A program made the translations under genes and the position numbers. The notes under the pieces were generated by a model, which did not search any database, had not been told where the DNA came from, and saw only the letters and a program-made list of their open reading frames with translations. Source: Sphingorhabdus sp. SMR4y (GTDB taxonomy: Bacteria > Pseudomonadota > Alphaproteobacteria > Sphingomonadales > Sphingomonadaceae). Taken from it: DNA of 64,000 bases. The DNA is taken from NCBI RefSeq assembly GCF_002218195.1, contig NZ_CP022336.1:682001-746000 (forward strand), in the 5' to 3' direction. Shown piece by piece: positions 44,982 through 54,547 of this stretch (position 1 is the first letter of the stretch; each line of letters begins with the position of its first letter).

Positions 44982-45404
44982 TTAATTCTTTTTGCCCTTT
45001 TTCTTGCCGAGGCCGATAGCCTTTGCAAGTTGGCGGCGCTTCTCCGCATAATTGGGCGCGACCATCGGATAATCGTTGGGCAAGCCCCATTTCGCGCGAT
45101 AATCCTCGGGTGTCATGCCATAATGCGTCATCAGGTGGCGTTTCAGCATTTTCAGCTTCTTGCCATCTTCCAGGCAGACCACATAGTCCGGTTTTATCGA
45201 TGCCTTGATCGGAACAGCAGGTTCGGGGCGCGCCTGTTCTGCGGCTTCCCCTGAAAGCGAGGCCAGTGCGCCATGAACACTGCTGATGATGAGTGGCAAA
45301 TCCGATACTGCAACGCTGTTATTGCTGACATGCGCAGCAACAATGTCTGAAGTGAGCGTAATCAACGTCTCATTCAGAGCAATTTCTTCCTCTGTCATAT
45401 TCAA
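44982..45404 (-). CDS. mucR: MucR/Ros family transcriptional regulator
   Basis: At 140 residues this is a normal MucR protein. The zinc-finger-like domain is YVVCLEDGKKLKMLKRHL, followed by MTHYGMTPEDYRAKWGLP. The second zinc Cys of Ros is replaced by Asp (CLED), as in many MucR proteins. It binds AT-rich DNA and represses many genes; in Caulobacter, MucR acts on the cell cycle with CtrA. The 91-base upstream gap is AT-rich (TTTTTATTTTATTG), compatible with self-repression. Confidence 0.94.
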   Translation of the reverse strand: MNMTEEEIALNETLITLTSDIVAAHVSNNSVAVSDLPLIISSVHGALASLSGEAAEQARPEPAVPIKASIKPDYVVCLEDGKKLKMLKRHLMTHYGMTPEDYRAKWGLPNDYPMVAPNYAEKRRQLAKAIGLGKKKGKKN

Positions 45405-45495
45405 TTACCTTTGTGCGACCATTTTTATTTTATTGCGTATTTTGCGCAGTAGTATTTACACGAACGGGCACCCGCTGCAACAGACAAACTGGTTG

Positions 45496-46008
45496 TTACA
45501 TATGGTTACGCGGCAATGACGCCTTGTAAGTAATTGCGTCGTATTTTTCCATATTGGCACCGGTATAATAGGCCTTGCGCAGTCCTATCCGCTCGAAGCC
45601 GAATTTACTGTAGAGGATTTGGGCCGGATTATCTGCTCTCATTTCCAGAAATACCGAAGAAACCCCATGGTTTACCGCCGATTGCAACATATGCTCGAGC
45701 AATTGATAGCCGATACCGCGACTCTGCTGGTCCGGTGCGACCGCAATCATCAGAAGCTCTTCTTCATCCGCTGCCTGCCGACTGATCAGAAAACCACAGA
45801 TCATGCCTGCGCGTTCCGCGACCAATAATCTGGCAGTGGGCATGGACAGCATCGAGCGGCACTGATGATGATTCCATCCTTCGCCGTAAGTTTTCGGGAA
45901 AGCATGTTCCATGACATGCATCACGTCAGCAAGATCGCCGAGATCACCAGGCCGGATTACGATCGGCGGAGCTTCCCGATCGTCGCAGGGGCTTTGGCGG
46001 GTGGCCAT
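45496..46008 (-). CDS. rimI: Ribosomal protein S18-alanine N-acetyltransferase (RimI-like)
   Basis: The 170-residue GNAT protein has the acetyl-CoA motif QQSRGIGYQLLEHML and FLEMRADNPAQILYSKFGFERIGLRKAYY, the RimI hallmark. It is expected to acetylate the N-terminus of ribosomal protein S18. It is encoded directly after tsaB with a three-base gap, an order conserved in many bacteria. The first residues (MATRQSPCDDREAPP) are not part of the fold. Confidence 0.9.
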   Translation of the reverse strand: MATRQSPCDDREAPPIVIRPGDLGDLADVMHVMEHAFPKTYGEGWNHHQCRSMLSMPTARLLVAERAGMICGFLISRQAADEEELLMIAVAPDQQSRGIGYQLLEHMLQSAVNHGVSSVFLEMRADNPAQILYSKFGFERIGLRKAYYTGANMEKYDAITYKASLPRNHM

Positions 46009-46011
46009 CGC

Positions 46012-46641
46012 TCAGACCGTCGTGACCGGCTGGGCATCGGGTTTGCGCCCGTAATTCGGTTTGGCAGGCAAATTTTTCATATTGCTTGTCACTAAAGAGA
46101 TGTGAGCGGCATTTGGCAATATTGGAAAATGCGTTTTTGCGCCGACCCGTGCCGCAAGTTCCGCCGCGGCCGATCCGGCGATTACATCTGCCCGAACCGC
46201 GCGTTCGGCCTGCTCCGGCGTGAGCGAGGCAAATTCACCCGCTGGTTCGCCCCCGGCAGTAAAATTCTGGACGAAATATTCGCCATGGCCAGCCTGCATC
46301 GCCACGCAAAGCGGTTCGGAACGGTCCATCTGGTCCAGTGCCTGTGCGGCCACGAGGGCGAGACAATTATACCCGTGGATATCGGCGCCCCAGGCCAGAG
46401 CAAGCGCCTGGGCAGCGGAAATGCCGATGCGAACACCGGTAAAGCTGCCCGGCCCGCAATTGACCAATATCGCGTCAGCTCTGCCACGATCGGGAAGATC
46501 CGCGATCGCCGGGATCAGTTTTTCGGCGTGGCCACGACCGATCTCGGCATACTGTGCAGCGATCAGCGTGCCGCCCTCGAACAGCGCAACGGAACATGCA
46601 ACAGTAGCGGTATCGATTGCGAGAAGGCGTTCGCCCATCAA
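46012..46641 (-). CDS. tsaB: tRNA threonylcarbamoyladenosine synthesis protein TsaB
   Basis: The 209-residue protein has the ASKHA-like fold, beginning LLAIDTATVACSVALFEGG and containing the segment NCGPGSFTGVRIGISAAQAL. TsaB joins TsaD and TsaE to make t6A37 of ANN-decoding tRNAs. It lies directly upstream of rimI on the transcript and four bases from the RutE-like reductase gene. Confidence 0.96.
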   Translation of the reverse strand: MMGERLLAIDTATVACSVALFEGGTLIAAQYAEIGRGHAEKLIPAIADLPDRGRADAILVNCGPGSFTGVRIGISAAQALALAWGADIHGYNCLALVAAQALDQMDRSEPLCVAMQAGHGEYFVQNFTAGGEPAGEFASLTPEQAERAVRADVIAGSAAAELAARVGAKTHFPILPNAAHISLVTSNMKNLPAKPNYGRKPDAQPVTTV

Positions 46642-46645
46642 CCGT

Positions 46646-47239
46646 TCAGATCAGGCTGTTGAATTTTTCAAATGCCGGTCGCGGACTCCGGTCAAAAATC
46701 GTCGCAGGATCGCCATAGCCCAATGTCGAAATAAAATTGGACTTGATATGCGGCTCATCACCGAAAAATTCCTTGTCGACAGCGGCCTGGTCAAAGCCGG
46801 ACATGGGCCCGGTGTCCAGTCCGAGCGCACGCGCTGCCATGATAAAATAGGCACCTTGCAGCGAACTGTTGCGCAGCGCGTGGGTTTTCCGGGCTTCCGG
46901 ATCACCGGCAAACCAGCTTTTTGCATCGGCATGCGGAAACAGTTCCGGAAGATACTCGTGAAAATTCTCGTCCATCCCGATGATGACGGCTACAGGCGCC
47001 TTGCGGACCTTTTTCTGGTTCGCGGCGGACGTCAGTGCGGCAAGCCGGTCACGCGATTCCTGACTGTGGCACCAGATCAGCCGCGACGGCAGCATGTTCG
47101 CACTGGTCGGGCCCATTTTCATCAGGTCCCAGATCGCATGAAGCTGTTCTACCGACACCGGTTTGTCATGATAGCCGTTATAGGTACGGGCTTCGAGAAA
47201 CAGCTGATCCAGTGCTGCCTGACCAAGGGGAGAATTCAT
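46646..47239 (-). CDS. Malonic semialdehyde reductase (RutE/HadB-like nitroreductase)
   Basis: The 197-residue protein is an FMN nitroreductase-fold enzyme close to RutE, with GPTSANMLPSRLIW and AARALGLDTGPMSGFD as hallmarks. RutE reduces malonic semialdehyde from pyrimidine breakdown; in this neighbourhood the role is less clear. The gene is cotranscribed with nfu and tsaB. Confidence 0.9.
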   Translation of the reverse strand: MNSPLGQAALDQLFLEARTYNGYHDKPVSVEQLHAIWDLMKMGPTSANMLPSRLIWCHSQESRDRLAALTSAANQKKVRKAPVAVIIGMDENFHEYLPELFPHADAKSWFAGDPEARKTHALRNSSLQGAYFIMAARALGLDTGPMSGFDQAAVDKEFFGDEPHIKSNFISTLGYGDPATIFDRSPRPAFEKFNSLI

Positions 47240-47263
47240 TGCTTTGCCTTTGTGTAGTGACGT

Positions 47264-47836
47264 TTAAGCGGCCCGGACTTCGGTGACTTCCGGAACATAA
47301 TGTTTCAGCAGGGATTCGATCCCGTGTTTCAGCGTTGCCGTGGATGACGGACAGCCTGCGCAAGCGCCCTGCATCTTCAGGAATACCGTGCCCTTGTTGA
47401 AACCGCGATAGATGATATCGCCGCCGTCATTGGCCACGGCAGGCCGGACCCGGGTCTCGATCAGTTCCTTGATTTGCGCAACGATATCGGCATCTTCCGG
47501 ATCATCGTGTACTTCTTCTTCGGGTGGGACGACGATGTCGCCTGCGCTGCCAGGTTTGAAAAGCGGCAATCCGGCCGAAAAATGATCAAGCAATATGCTC
47601 AGAACCTGTGGTTTCTGATCGCTCCAGTCGGCGCCCGGTCCGCAGGTGACCGATATGAAATCCGATCCGAAGAAAACGCCGGTGACATCGCCAAGCGAGA
47701 ACAGGGCTTCTGCCAGCGGCGACACCTCGGCATCTTCCGGCGAGGCAAAGTCGCGGGTCCCCTCGGACATGACAGGCTGTCCCATCAGGAATTTGAGGGT
47801 GGAGGGATTGGGTGTTTTTTCGGTTTCAATCAACAT
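47264..47836 (-). CDS. Nfu-type Fe-S cluster scaffold protein
   Basis: The 190-residue protein has an N-terminal Nfu domain (TEKTPNPSTLKFLMGQPV) and a C-terminal NifU-like domain with the cluster-binding CAGC motif (MQGACAGCPSSTATLKHGIE). Nfu carries a [4Fe-4S] cluster to target proteins such as lipoyl synthase and MiaB. It begins the minus-strand run and is divergent from the M16 protease gene across 123 bases. Confidence 0.95.
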   Translation of the reverse strand: MLIETEKTPNPSTLKFLMGQPVMSEGTRDFASPEDAEVSPLAEALFSLGDVTGVFFGSDFISVTCGPGADWSDQKPQVLSILLDHFSAGLPLFKPGSAGDIVVPPEEEVHDDPEDADIVAQIKELIETRVRPAVANDGGDIIYRGFNKGTVFLKMQGACAGCPSSTATLKHGIESLLKHYVPEVTEVRAA

Positions 47837-47959
47837 GACTGTTATCTGGCGATTATATGCAGAGCGATCAAGGGCAAAACAAAACTTGTCTCGGCAAGGC
47901 CGTCGGAATGTCTGGAATATTCACTGGTCAGTCAGATTGAGCCTGCTTATATCTGGCGG

Positions 47960-50890
47960 ATGAAAACAATATCCCCGCGTCTTGCTCCCCGTCTGGCCTC
48001 CCGGCTGCCGATGCTGCTTCTGCTATTCGCCATGCTGGCTATGCCCGGCCTGGCCCTTGCGGAGGACGCCAAGTCCGATGACGCGCTGCCGTGGCTCTAC
48101 CAGAACAGCGATGTTCCGGTCGACAAAAGCTGGACTTTCGGCGTGCTCGACAATGGTTTGCGATATGCAGTCAAGCATAATGGCGTCCCGCCAGGGCAGG
48201 TTTCTATCCGCCTGCGGCTGGATGTCGGATCGCTGATGGAGCGCGACGAAGAGCAGGGATTTGCTCATTTCATGGAGCATCTGACCTTTCGCGGTTCAAC
48301 CCATGTGCCCGATGGTGAAGCAAAACGGGTCTGGCAAAGACTGGGCGCGACCTTCGGTAGCGACAGCAATGCCGAAACCACGCCGACCCAGACCGTTTAC
48401 AAACTCGATCTGCCCAACGCAAACAGGGGCAGTCTGGATGAAAGTCTGAAAATTCTGTCGGGCATGGTGCGCTCTCCCGGGCTCAGCGTGACGGCGGTCA
48501 ATGCGGAGCGACCCGTGGTGCTGGCCGAATTGCGCGAGCGGGCCGGACCCCAGTCTGATGTCCAGAACGCCACCCGGGAACTCTTCTTCGCCGGTCAGCG
48601 GCTTGCAACCCGTGCTCCGATCGGCACGCCGGAAACTTTGGGCGCAGCCACTCCAAAGATGCTGCAACTGTTTCATCAGCGCTGGTATCGGCCGGAAATG
48701 GCTGTCATCGTGATCGCTGGTGATGGTGATCCGGCGCTGTTCGAAGAACTGCTGAACAAGCATTTCTCGCAATGGCAGGGCAAGGGCGAACCCGGCACCA
48801 TTCCGGATTTCGGAGCTGTCACCGATGATGCAGAGATCAGCCGGGTCGTTATCGAACCCACTTTGCCGCGTTTTATTTCCATGGTCATCGCACGGCCCTG
48901 GGAACAGGTTGAAGATACCATAGAATATAACCAGCAGATTTTGATTGACCTGCTGGCCCTGCAGCTGATCAACCGTCGGCTTGAAGCCCGGGCAAGGGCG
49001 GGAGGAAGCTATTTGCAGGCCAGCGTCGGCCAGGACGATGTGAGCCGTTCGATCGACGGCACGTTCATAAACATCATCCCGCTGGGCGACGACTGGGAGG
49101 CGGCACTCGAGGATGTCCGAGGCGTCATAGCAGACGCAACGACCACCCCGCCTTCGCAGCAGGATATCGCTCGGGAGATAGCGGAATTTGATGCCGCGCT
49201 GGCAATCGGCGTGGAAAGCTATCAGACCGAGGCGGCACGCAAGCAGGCGGATGATATCGTCAATGCCGTCGACATTCGCGAAACCGTTGCCACGCCCCAG
49301 GTCGCGCTCGATGTTTTTCGCGCGATGCGGGGTATGTTCACGCCGGGACGCCTGCTTGATTCGACGCAAAAATTATTTTCCGGGGTCGCAACCCGCGCCT
49401 TGCTGACATCACCTGACGGGGTTGACGATGGAGAAGTCAGGCTGGCCAAGGCACTACGGCGCTCCGTCGAAGCCGCAAGCGATGTCCGCGTTGCCCAGTC
49501 CGATATCGGTTTTGAATCGCTTCAAAAGATAGGCAAAAAGGGATCGATCCTGTCTTCGGAGATAAATGAACGGTTCGAAATCGAAAAGCTGGAACTGGAC
49601 AACGGAGTCAGGGTGTTGATGTTCCCGAATAATGCCGAGCGCAACAAGATCATGGTCAATGTCCGCTTTGGCAAAGGCTATAGCGGTCTCTCATCCCAGC
49701 AGGAAACGCTGGCCTGGTCCGGTGCCATGGCGTTGATGGCCAGTGGTATCGGTGATCTCGGACAGGAGGAACTGGACAAGGTAACGACCGGACGGCGGAT
49801 CGGTCTGGCCTTCGGCATCGATAATGACGCGTTCGAGATTTCTGCCGATACCCGGCCATCCGATCTGGAAGACCAGTTGCATCTGATCGCCGCGAAGCTG
49901 GCATTCCCGCGCTGGGATCCAGCGCCGGTCATACGCAGCAAGGCCGCAGCGCTGATCAGTTACGACAGCTTCGCGGGATCGCCGCAGGCGGTATTGGGAC
50001 GCGACCTGGAATGGCTGGTGCGCGGCAAGGACCCTCGCTGGAAAACACCTGACAAAGACGACTTCAATCAATTGACCGCGGAAAACTTCCGCAAATTCTG
50101 GCAGCCGATACTGGCCAGCGGCCCTGTGGAAGTGATGCTATTCGGCGACTTCGACAGGGACCAGGCGGTAGAGTCCGTCCTCAAGACATTTGGCGCATTG
50201 CCAAGACGGGAGCCACAGGCCATCGCAGCCGATGCGCGGTCTCCGCAATTCCCGTCGCCAAAAGCCGGACCGGAAATTCTGGTGCACAAAGGCGATCAGG
50301 AAAGGGCCGCTGCTATGGTGGCCTGGCCGACCGGCGGCGGACTTGATAATGTGCGGGAAAGCCGGAAGCTGGAAGTTCTGTCATCGATATTCAATGACCG
50401 GCTGTTTGAAATCCTCCGTTCGCAACAGGGCGCAAGCTATAGTCCGCAGGTTATAAACAGCTGGCCGGTGGAGTTTGAATCCGGCGGATATATAGGCGCG
50501 CAAAGCCAGTTAACGCCTGACAATATCGACCGCTTTTACAATGTCGTAAATCTGATAGCCAAAGACTTGCGGGAAAATCCGGTCAGCACGGATGAACTGC
50601 AGCGGGTGGTAGAGCCTCTGCGCCAGCTGATTGCCAGAGCGAGCAGCGGCAACAGTTTCTGGATGAGCCAGTTGGAAGGCGCGAGCTACAATCCGCGGAA
50701 GTTCATCGCCCTGCAGACTTTGCTTCGCGACTATACGGTCATTACGCCGGCAGAAGTACAGGCTCTTGCTGTCCGATATCTGGATGATGCGACAAAATGG
50801 AAGCTGGCCGTGCTCCCCGAATCCGAACGACTGGCCGCCAATGACAACGAATCAAGGACTGAATCGTCCGAGGCGGCCGCCCGCAATTAG
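47960..50890 (+). CDS. Secreted M16 family zinc protease
   Basis: Translation starts at ATG 47960; the longer frame back to 47474 is antisense to nfu. The 976-residue protein has a signal peptide (to LALAED, about residue 35) and two M16 repeats. The first has the inverted zinc motif HFMEH (residues 103-107), and the second M16 repeat begins near residue 535 (EIEKLELDNGVRVLMFP) and lacks it, as usual. It resembles pitrilysin-like periplasmic proteases; the substrate is not known. Confidence 0.93.
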   Translation: MKTISPRLAPRLASRLPMLLLLFAMLAMPGLALAEDAKSDDALPWLYQNSDVPVDKSWTFGVLDNGLRYAVKHNGVPPGQVSIRLRLDVGSLMERDEEQGFAHFMEHLTFRGSTHVPDGEAKRVWQRLGATFGSDSNAETTPTQTVYKLDLPNANRGSLDESLKILSGMVRSPGLSVTAVNAERPVVLAELRERAGPQSDVQNATRELFFAGQRLATRAPIGTPETLGAATPKMLQLFHQRWYRPEMAVIVIAGDGDPALFEELLNKHFSQWQGKGEPGTIPDFGAVTDDAEISRVVIEPTLPRFISMVIARPWEQVEDTIEYNQQILIDLLALQLINRRLEARARAGGSYLQASVGQDDVSRSIDGTFINIIPLGDDWEAALEDVRGVIADATTTPPSQQDIAREIAEFDAALAIGVESYQTEAARKQADDIVNAVDIRETVATPQVALDVFRAMRGMFTPGRLLDSTQKLFSGVATRALLTSPDGVDDGEVRLAKALRRSVEAASDVRVAQSDIGFESLQKIGKKGSILSSEINERFEIEKLELDNGVRVLMFPNNAERNKIMVNVRFGKGYSGLSSQQETLAWSGAMALMASGIGDLGQEELDKVTTGRRIGLAFGIDNDAFEISADTRPSDLEDQLHLIAAKLAFPRWDPAPVIRSKAAALISYDSFAGSPQAVLGRDLEWLVRGKDPRWKTPDKDDFNQLTAENFRKFWQPILASGPVEVMLFGDFDRDQAVESVLKTFGALPRREPQAIAADARSPQFPSPKAGPEILVHKGDQERAAAMVAWPTGGGLDNVRESRKLEVLSSIFNDRLFEILRSQQGASYSPQVINSWPVEFESGGYIGAQSQLTPDNIDRFYNVVNLIAKDLRENPVSTDELQRVVEPLRQLIARASSGNSFWMSQLEGASYNPRKFIALQTLLRDYTVITPAEVQALAVRYLDDATKWKLAVLPESERLAANDNESRTESSEAAARN

Positions 50891-50920
50891 ACCACTGTTT
50901 AACCTGTCAGCCAGTCTTGC

Positions 50921-51553
50921 CTAGATTGAGTCGACGAGGGCCAGTATCTGCTCGTTGCTCGGCCGCTTTTTATAGTCGCCGGATACCGTCTTCGCGATAA
51001 TCGTGCCGTTGCCGTCGATCAGATAGACCGAAGCATATGGCACGCCCACCGCGCGTCCCTCGGTATATTGCGGGTCGCGCAATCCGAAGCCATCGATCAC
51101 CGCGGATGACTGATCGGACAGCATTTCATATTGCAGCATCTGGTTCTTCGCAAAGCGTTCCTGCTGCCCGGGGCTGTCATAGCTCAGTCCGTAGAGCGTG
51201 TAGCCGCGGCGCTTCAGATCGTCGGCAATCGCGTTGATCGATTTCAATTGCGTCTGGCAATAAGGGCACCATTCGACCGAGCGCGTAAAGACGACAAGGG
51301 CAGGGCCCTTCTCCAGAATTTCACCAAAATTGGTTTCCCTGCCATCAACCAGCAAGCTGGTCTCGAGGGGGACGCCGTCTCCCACCGCCAGCCCGGCGTC
51401 GATGCTTTCCGCAGCGCTAATCGGTTCGATTGCCGGTCCCTGCTCGCTCTCCGCCTGGGCGGAAGCGTCATTACGCGCATCGGGCGCCGGTTCCGAGCAA
51501 CCGGAGAGCGCCAGCATCGCAACGGAGGTCAAGGTAAAAGCGGTTCGTGTCAT
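50921..51553 (-). CDS. Thioredoxin-fold peroxiredoxin-like lipoprotein
   Basis: The 210-residue product has a lipoprotein signal (MLALSGC, Cys at about residue 18) and an AhpC/redoxin domain with the CxxC motif EWCPYCQTQLKSINAI. A flexible acidic linker (DARNDASAQAESEQG) precedes it. The ATG at 51553 is preferred because GGAG lies six bases upstream; 51565 is the alternative. It may reduce peroxides or act as a periplasmic thiol-disulfide protein. Confidence 0.85.
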   Translation of the reverse strand: MTRTAFTLTSVAMLALSGCSEPAPDARNDASAQAESEQGPAIEPISAAESIDAGLAVGDGVPLETSLLVDGRETNFGEILEKGPALVVFTRSVEWCPYCQTQLKSINAIADDLKRRGYTLYGLSYDSPGQQERFAKNQMLQYEMLSDQSSAVIDGFGLRDPQYTEGRAVGVPYASVYLIDGNGTIIAKTVSGDYKKRPSNEQILALVDSI

Positions 51554-51689
51554 TGTAGGCTCCATTCAGCTGTCTTTGCCAATATTCGCGGTACAATGCC
51601 ATGAGGTTACAGACCGGTCCCCTGAAATATCAAGAGCTGAAAGCTAGCATCAAGGCCGACGGGGCGGCACCGAAAACCGGCTATTACCA

Positions 51690-52991
51690 TTACAAGACAT
51701 ATTTGGACAGGTCGGTGTCTTTCGCAACCTCGGAAAGCTGTTTCTCTACATAGGCCTTGTCGATGACGATTTCCTCACCGGTCCGGTCTTCGGCGTTGAA
51801 GCTGATGTCTTCGAGAAGTTTTTCCATGACCGTCTGCAGCCGGCGCGCGCCGATATTCTCGACCGTTTCATTCACATTTGCCGCGATTTCGGCCAGCTTG
51901 CCGATGGCATCGTCGGTGATCGTGATCGTAACGTCTTCCGTTCCCAGCAGCGCAACATATTGCTGAGGCAAGTTGGCGCGGGTTTCAGTCAATATCCGGA
52001 CAAAATCGGCCTCGGTCAAGGCGCGCAATTCGACGCGGATCGGCAAGCGTCCCTGCAATTCGGGCAGCATGTCACTGGGCTTCGATATCGAGAACGCGCC
52101 GGAGGCGATGAACAGGATGTGGTCGGTTTTCATCGGCCCATATTTGGTCGCAACCGTCGTTCCTTCAATCAGCGGAAGCAGGTCCCTCTGAACACCTTCC
52201 CGGCTGACCGAACCACCGCGCAAGTCACTGACCGCGATTTTGTCAATTTCGTCCAGAAAGACGATACCGTTAGCTTCGGCGTCGGTAATCGCAGCCCGCG
52301 AGATATCCTCGTCGTCGAGCCGCCTGTCCGATTCTTCCTCGATCAGCTTGTCCCAGGCGTCGGCCACCCGCATCTTGCGTCGTTTCATGCGCGACTGGTT
52401 AAAGGCCTTGCCCATCATGTCGGAGAGATTGATCATCCCGACCTGGCCGCCCATGCCGGGTATGTCCATCGGCATATTCGGCGTATCTTCCACCTCGATC
52501 TCGATTTCGGTATCGTTCATATGATTGTCGACAACCCTCTGACGGAAGCTTTCCCGCGTCGCTTCGCTGGCATTTTCCCCGCAAAGGACATCGAGCAGCC
52601 GGTTCATCGCGGCTTCTGCCGCGGCATCGTGAACGGCCATCCGCCGGCGTTCGCGTTCCAGCCGCACAGCCTCTTCCGCAAGATCACGGGCAATCTGCTC
52701 CACGTCACGACCAACATAGCCGACTTCGGTGAATTTCGTGGCTTCAACCTTGATGAAGGGCGCGTCAGCCAACTTAGCCAGGCGACGCGAAATCTCGGTC
52801 TTGCCGCAACCCGTGGGCCCGATCATCAGGATATTCTTCGGTGTCACTTCCTCGCGCAGTTCGGCCGGGAGCTTCTGGCGACGCCAGCGATTGCGCAGAG
52901 CAACGGCCACGGCTCGCTTCGCTTCCTTCTGGCCGATGATATGATCGTCCAGCGCCTTGACGATGGTTTTGGGGGTCAGGTTCGCCTGCAT
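51690..52991 (-). CDS. hslU: ATP-dependent protease ATPase subunit HslU
   Basis: The 433-residue AAA+ unfoldase has Walker [18 protein letters not shown] and the later segment [15 protein letters not shown], with an I-domain between. The C-terminal LSKYVL tail inserts into HslV to activate it. The enzyme unfolds substrates for degradation under heat or stress. It follows hslV by 42 bases. Confidence 0.98.
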   Translation of the reverse strand: MQANLTPKTIVKALDDHIIGQKEAKRAVAVALRNRWRRQKLPAELREEVTPKNILMIGPTGCGKTEISRRLAKLADAPFIKVEATKFTEVGYVGRDVEQIARDLAEEAVRLERERRRMAVHDAAAEAAMNRLLDVLCGENASEATRESFRQRVVDNHMNDTEIEIEVEDTPNMPMDIPGMGGQVGMINLSDMMGKAFNQSRMKRRKMRVADAWDKLIEEESDRRLDDEDISRAAITDAEANGIVFLDEIDKIAVSDLRGGSVSREGVQRDLLPLIEGTTVATKYGPMKTDHILFIASGAFSISKPSDMLPELQGRLPIRVELRALTEADFVRILTETRANLPQQYVALLGTEDVTITITDDAIGKLAEIAANVNETVENIGARRLQTVMEKLLEDISFNAEDRTGEEIVIDKAYVEKQLSEVAKDTDLSKYVL

Positions 52992-53033
52992 GCTAAATTT
53001 CTCTTCGTTCTTGATATCGGGAACTGATTATAA

Positions 53034-53600
53034 TCAGCTTTCGCTGTCGAGCATTTCAATGGTGGTCTGGTCATTGGTATACACACAGATTTCCGCAGCG
53101 ATTTCCATCGCCTTCCTCGCCAGCTTCTCAGCACTTTCCTCATAATCCATCAGGGCTCGCGCCGCCGAGAGCGCAAAATTCCCGCCCGATCCGATCGCCG
53201 CGATGCCCTCATTCGGTTCCAGCACATCGCCATTGCCGGTCAGGATCAGCGTGATATTCTTGTCGGCAACGATCATCAGCGCTTCCAGATTGCGCAGATA
53301 TTTGTCCGTGCGCCAGTCTTTGGCGAGTTCGACGGCCGCGCGCATCAATTGCCCGTTATGCCGCTCCAGCTTGGCTTCCAGCCGCTCGAACAGGGTGAAA
53401 GCATCTGCGGTTGCTCCCGCAAAGCCGCCAATAACGGAGCCGTCGTGCAGTTGCCGGACCTTGCGGGCATTCCGCTTCATCACCGTCTGTCCCATCGAGA
53501 CCTGGCCATCGCCAACGACGACGACCTTGCCATTTTTCCGGACCGATAAAATTGTTGTGCCATGCCATTGCTGCAGGCCATGTTGCTGATTTTCTGTCAT
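53034..53600 (-). CDS. hslV: ATP-dependent protease catalytic subunit HslV
   Basis: The 188-residue protein has the mature N-terminal threonine at residue 15 ([19 protein letters not shown]), after a 14-residue propeptide. Gly and Thr nucleophile surroundings fit the proteasome-like fold. The ATG at 53600 was chosen over 53636 because the extra residues add nothing family-like. It is the first gene of the hslVU operon. Confidence 0.96.
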   Translation of the reverse strand: MTENQQHGLQQWHGTTILSVRKNGKVVVVGDGQVSMGQTVMKRNARKVRQLHDGSVIGGFAGATADAFTLFERLEAKLERHNGQLMRAAVELAKDWRTDKYLRNLEALMIVADKNITLILTGNGDVLEPNEGIAAIGSGGNFALSAARALMDYEESAEKLARKAMEIAAEICVYTNDQTTIEMLDSES

Positions 53601-53711
53601 GAAACCGGATATGGGTAATCGGTTCCGAATGTGCAACCAATGGCTTCGCGGCTTTCTGCCATCGCGAAAAAATCATCCGCCGGACAAGCGATTTTATCGC
53701 CCTCGCGGCGC

Positions 53712-53741
53712 AAAAAAAATGGCGACCGATTGGCCGCCATT
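53712..53741 (-). terminator. Terminator of the small membrane protein gene
   Basis: On the minus strand, AATGGCG pairs with CGCCATT around a ten-base loop, and eight T follow. It lies between the small gene at 53766-54005 and hslV, insulating the operon. Confidence 0.85.
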
Positions 53742-53765
53742 CTCAAATTCTGTGTCTGAACGAGT

Positions 53766-54005
53766 TCAGGGGGAGGTTGGCGTATCATCGCTGCCGTCGG
53801 CTGCGATGACGATGCCAGCAATCACTGCTGCTGCTGCCAGAATTGCGATGATGATGCCGGAGCCACCTTCGAGATCATTTTCGCCTTCGACAGTTGCGCT
53901 CGTGCGTACAGCCGAAGAAACAGGCTGGGAAGCCTGAGCCAAAACGGGTGCGCTTACAAGCGATGCGGCTGCGGCTGCAGCCATTCCAATTTTACCGAAA
54001 CGCAT
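53766..54005 (-). CDS. Small secreted or membrane protein of unknown function (79 residues)
   Basis: From ATG 54005, with AAGGAG upstream, the frame encodes 79 residues: a signal peptide (MRFGKIGMAAAAAASLVSAP, cleaved near VLAQA), a short linker, and one hydrophobic segment (GIIIAILAAAAVIAGIVIA) with the acidic tail ADGSDDTPTSP. This layout is seen in small sphingomonad proteins of unknown role. It is monocistronic, with its own ribosome binding site and terminator, so it is likely a real gene. Confidence 0.8.
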   Translation of the reverse strand: MRFGKIGMAAAAAASLVSAPVLAQASQPVSSAVRTSATVEGENDLEGGSGIIIAILAAAAVIAGIVIAADGSDDTPTSP

Positions 54006-54283
54006 AATTTGCTCCTTCAGGGTTTCGCATTTCACTTAATACGCTGCGAGCATTGGCATAACAGTCTGCTGAAATCAACCATCTTATTGCCGAAAATCGC
54101 AATATCGCCAACCAGTTGCAAAGATCACACAGGTTGACCTTCTGCGGGATGGACGGTGCTTCCGGCGAGATAATGATCGCTCGCTATTGAATAGCCGCCG
54201 CCCTCGGACCTGTAACCCCTGTTTTCCAAGGCCTGTACCAATTCAAGACGTTTCGGGCAGGAGAGAATTTTGCACTGGTATAC

Positions 54284-54529
54284 ATGGGTAACAAGTTGTT
54301 AACCAAGGGCATGGATACCGAAAGATTAACCCGACTGGCCCTGCCTGACCAAAGTCCAAGGCACAGTTTTCGCAGAAGCTTGCCACCAAAAATAGCAGGA
54401 CTTGCGAGACAAGAGCGCGATCTGGAAAAACTATCGGACAATAAGGAAGAAGGATTCGGCGAAGACGTGAGCCTGTTTCTGCTCAGCTTCCTGGCCTTCT
54501 TTACTGCTTTCTATATGTTCATCGTTTGA
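54284..54529 (+). CDS. Possible small C-terminally anchored membrane protein (81 residues)
   Basis: An open frame of 81 codons encodes a polar, Arg/Glu-rich part and a C-terminal hydrophobic helix (SLFLLSFLAFFTAFYMFIV), the pattern of a tail-anchored protein. Met1 and Met10 are both possible starts; neither has a good ribosome binding site. No family is recognised. It sits between the small secreted protein gene and the LplT-like transporter. Confidence 0.45.
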   Translation: MGNKLLTKGMDTERLTRLALPDQSPRHSFRRSLPPKIAGLARQERDLEKLSDNKEEGFGEDVSLFLLSFLAFFTAFYMFIV

Positions 54530-54547
54530 ACCAAGCTCATGGAGCGA

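Noticed and set aside
47474-47959. N-terminal extension of the M16 protease frame
   Set aside because: It lies antisense to nfu; the signal peptide begins at the ATG at 47960.
54184-54441. 85-codon minus-strand ORF over the small membrane protein region
   Set aside because: No hydrophobic or family pattern and no start signal.
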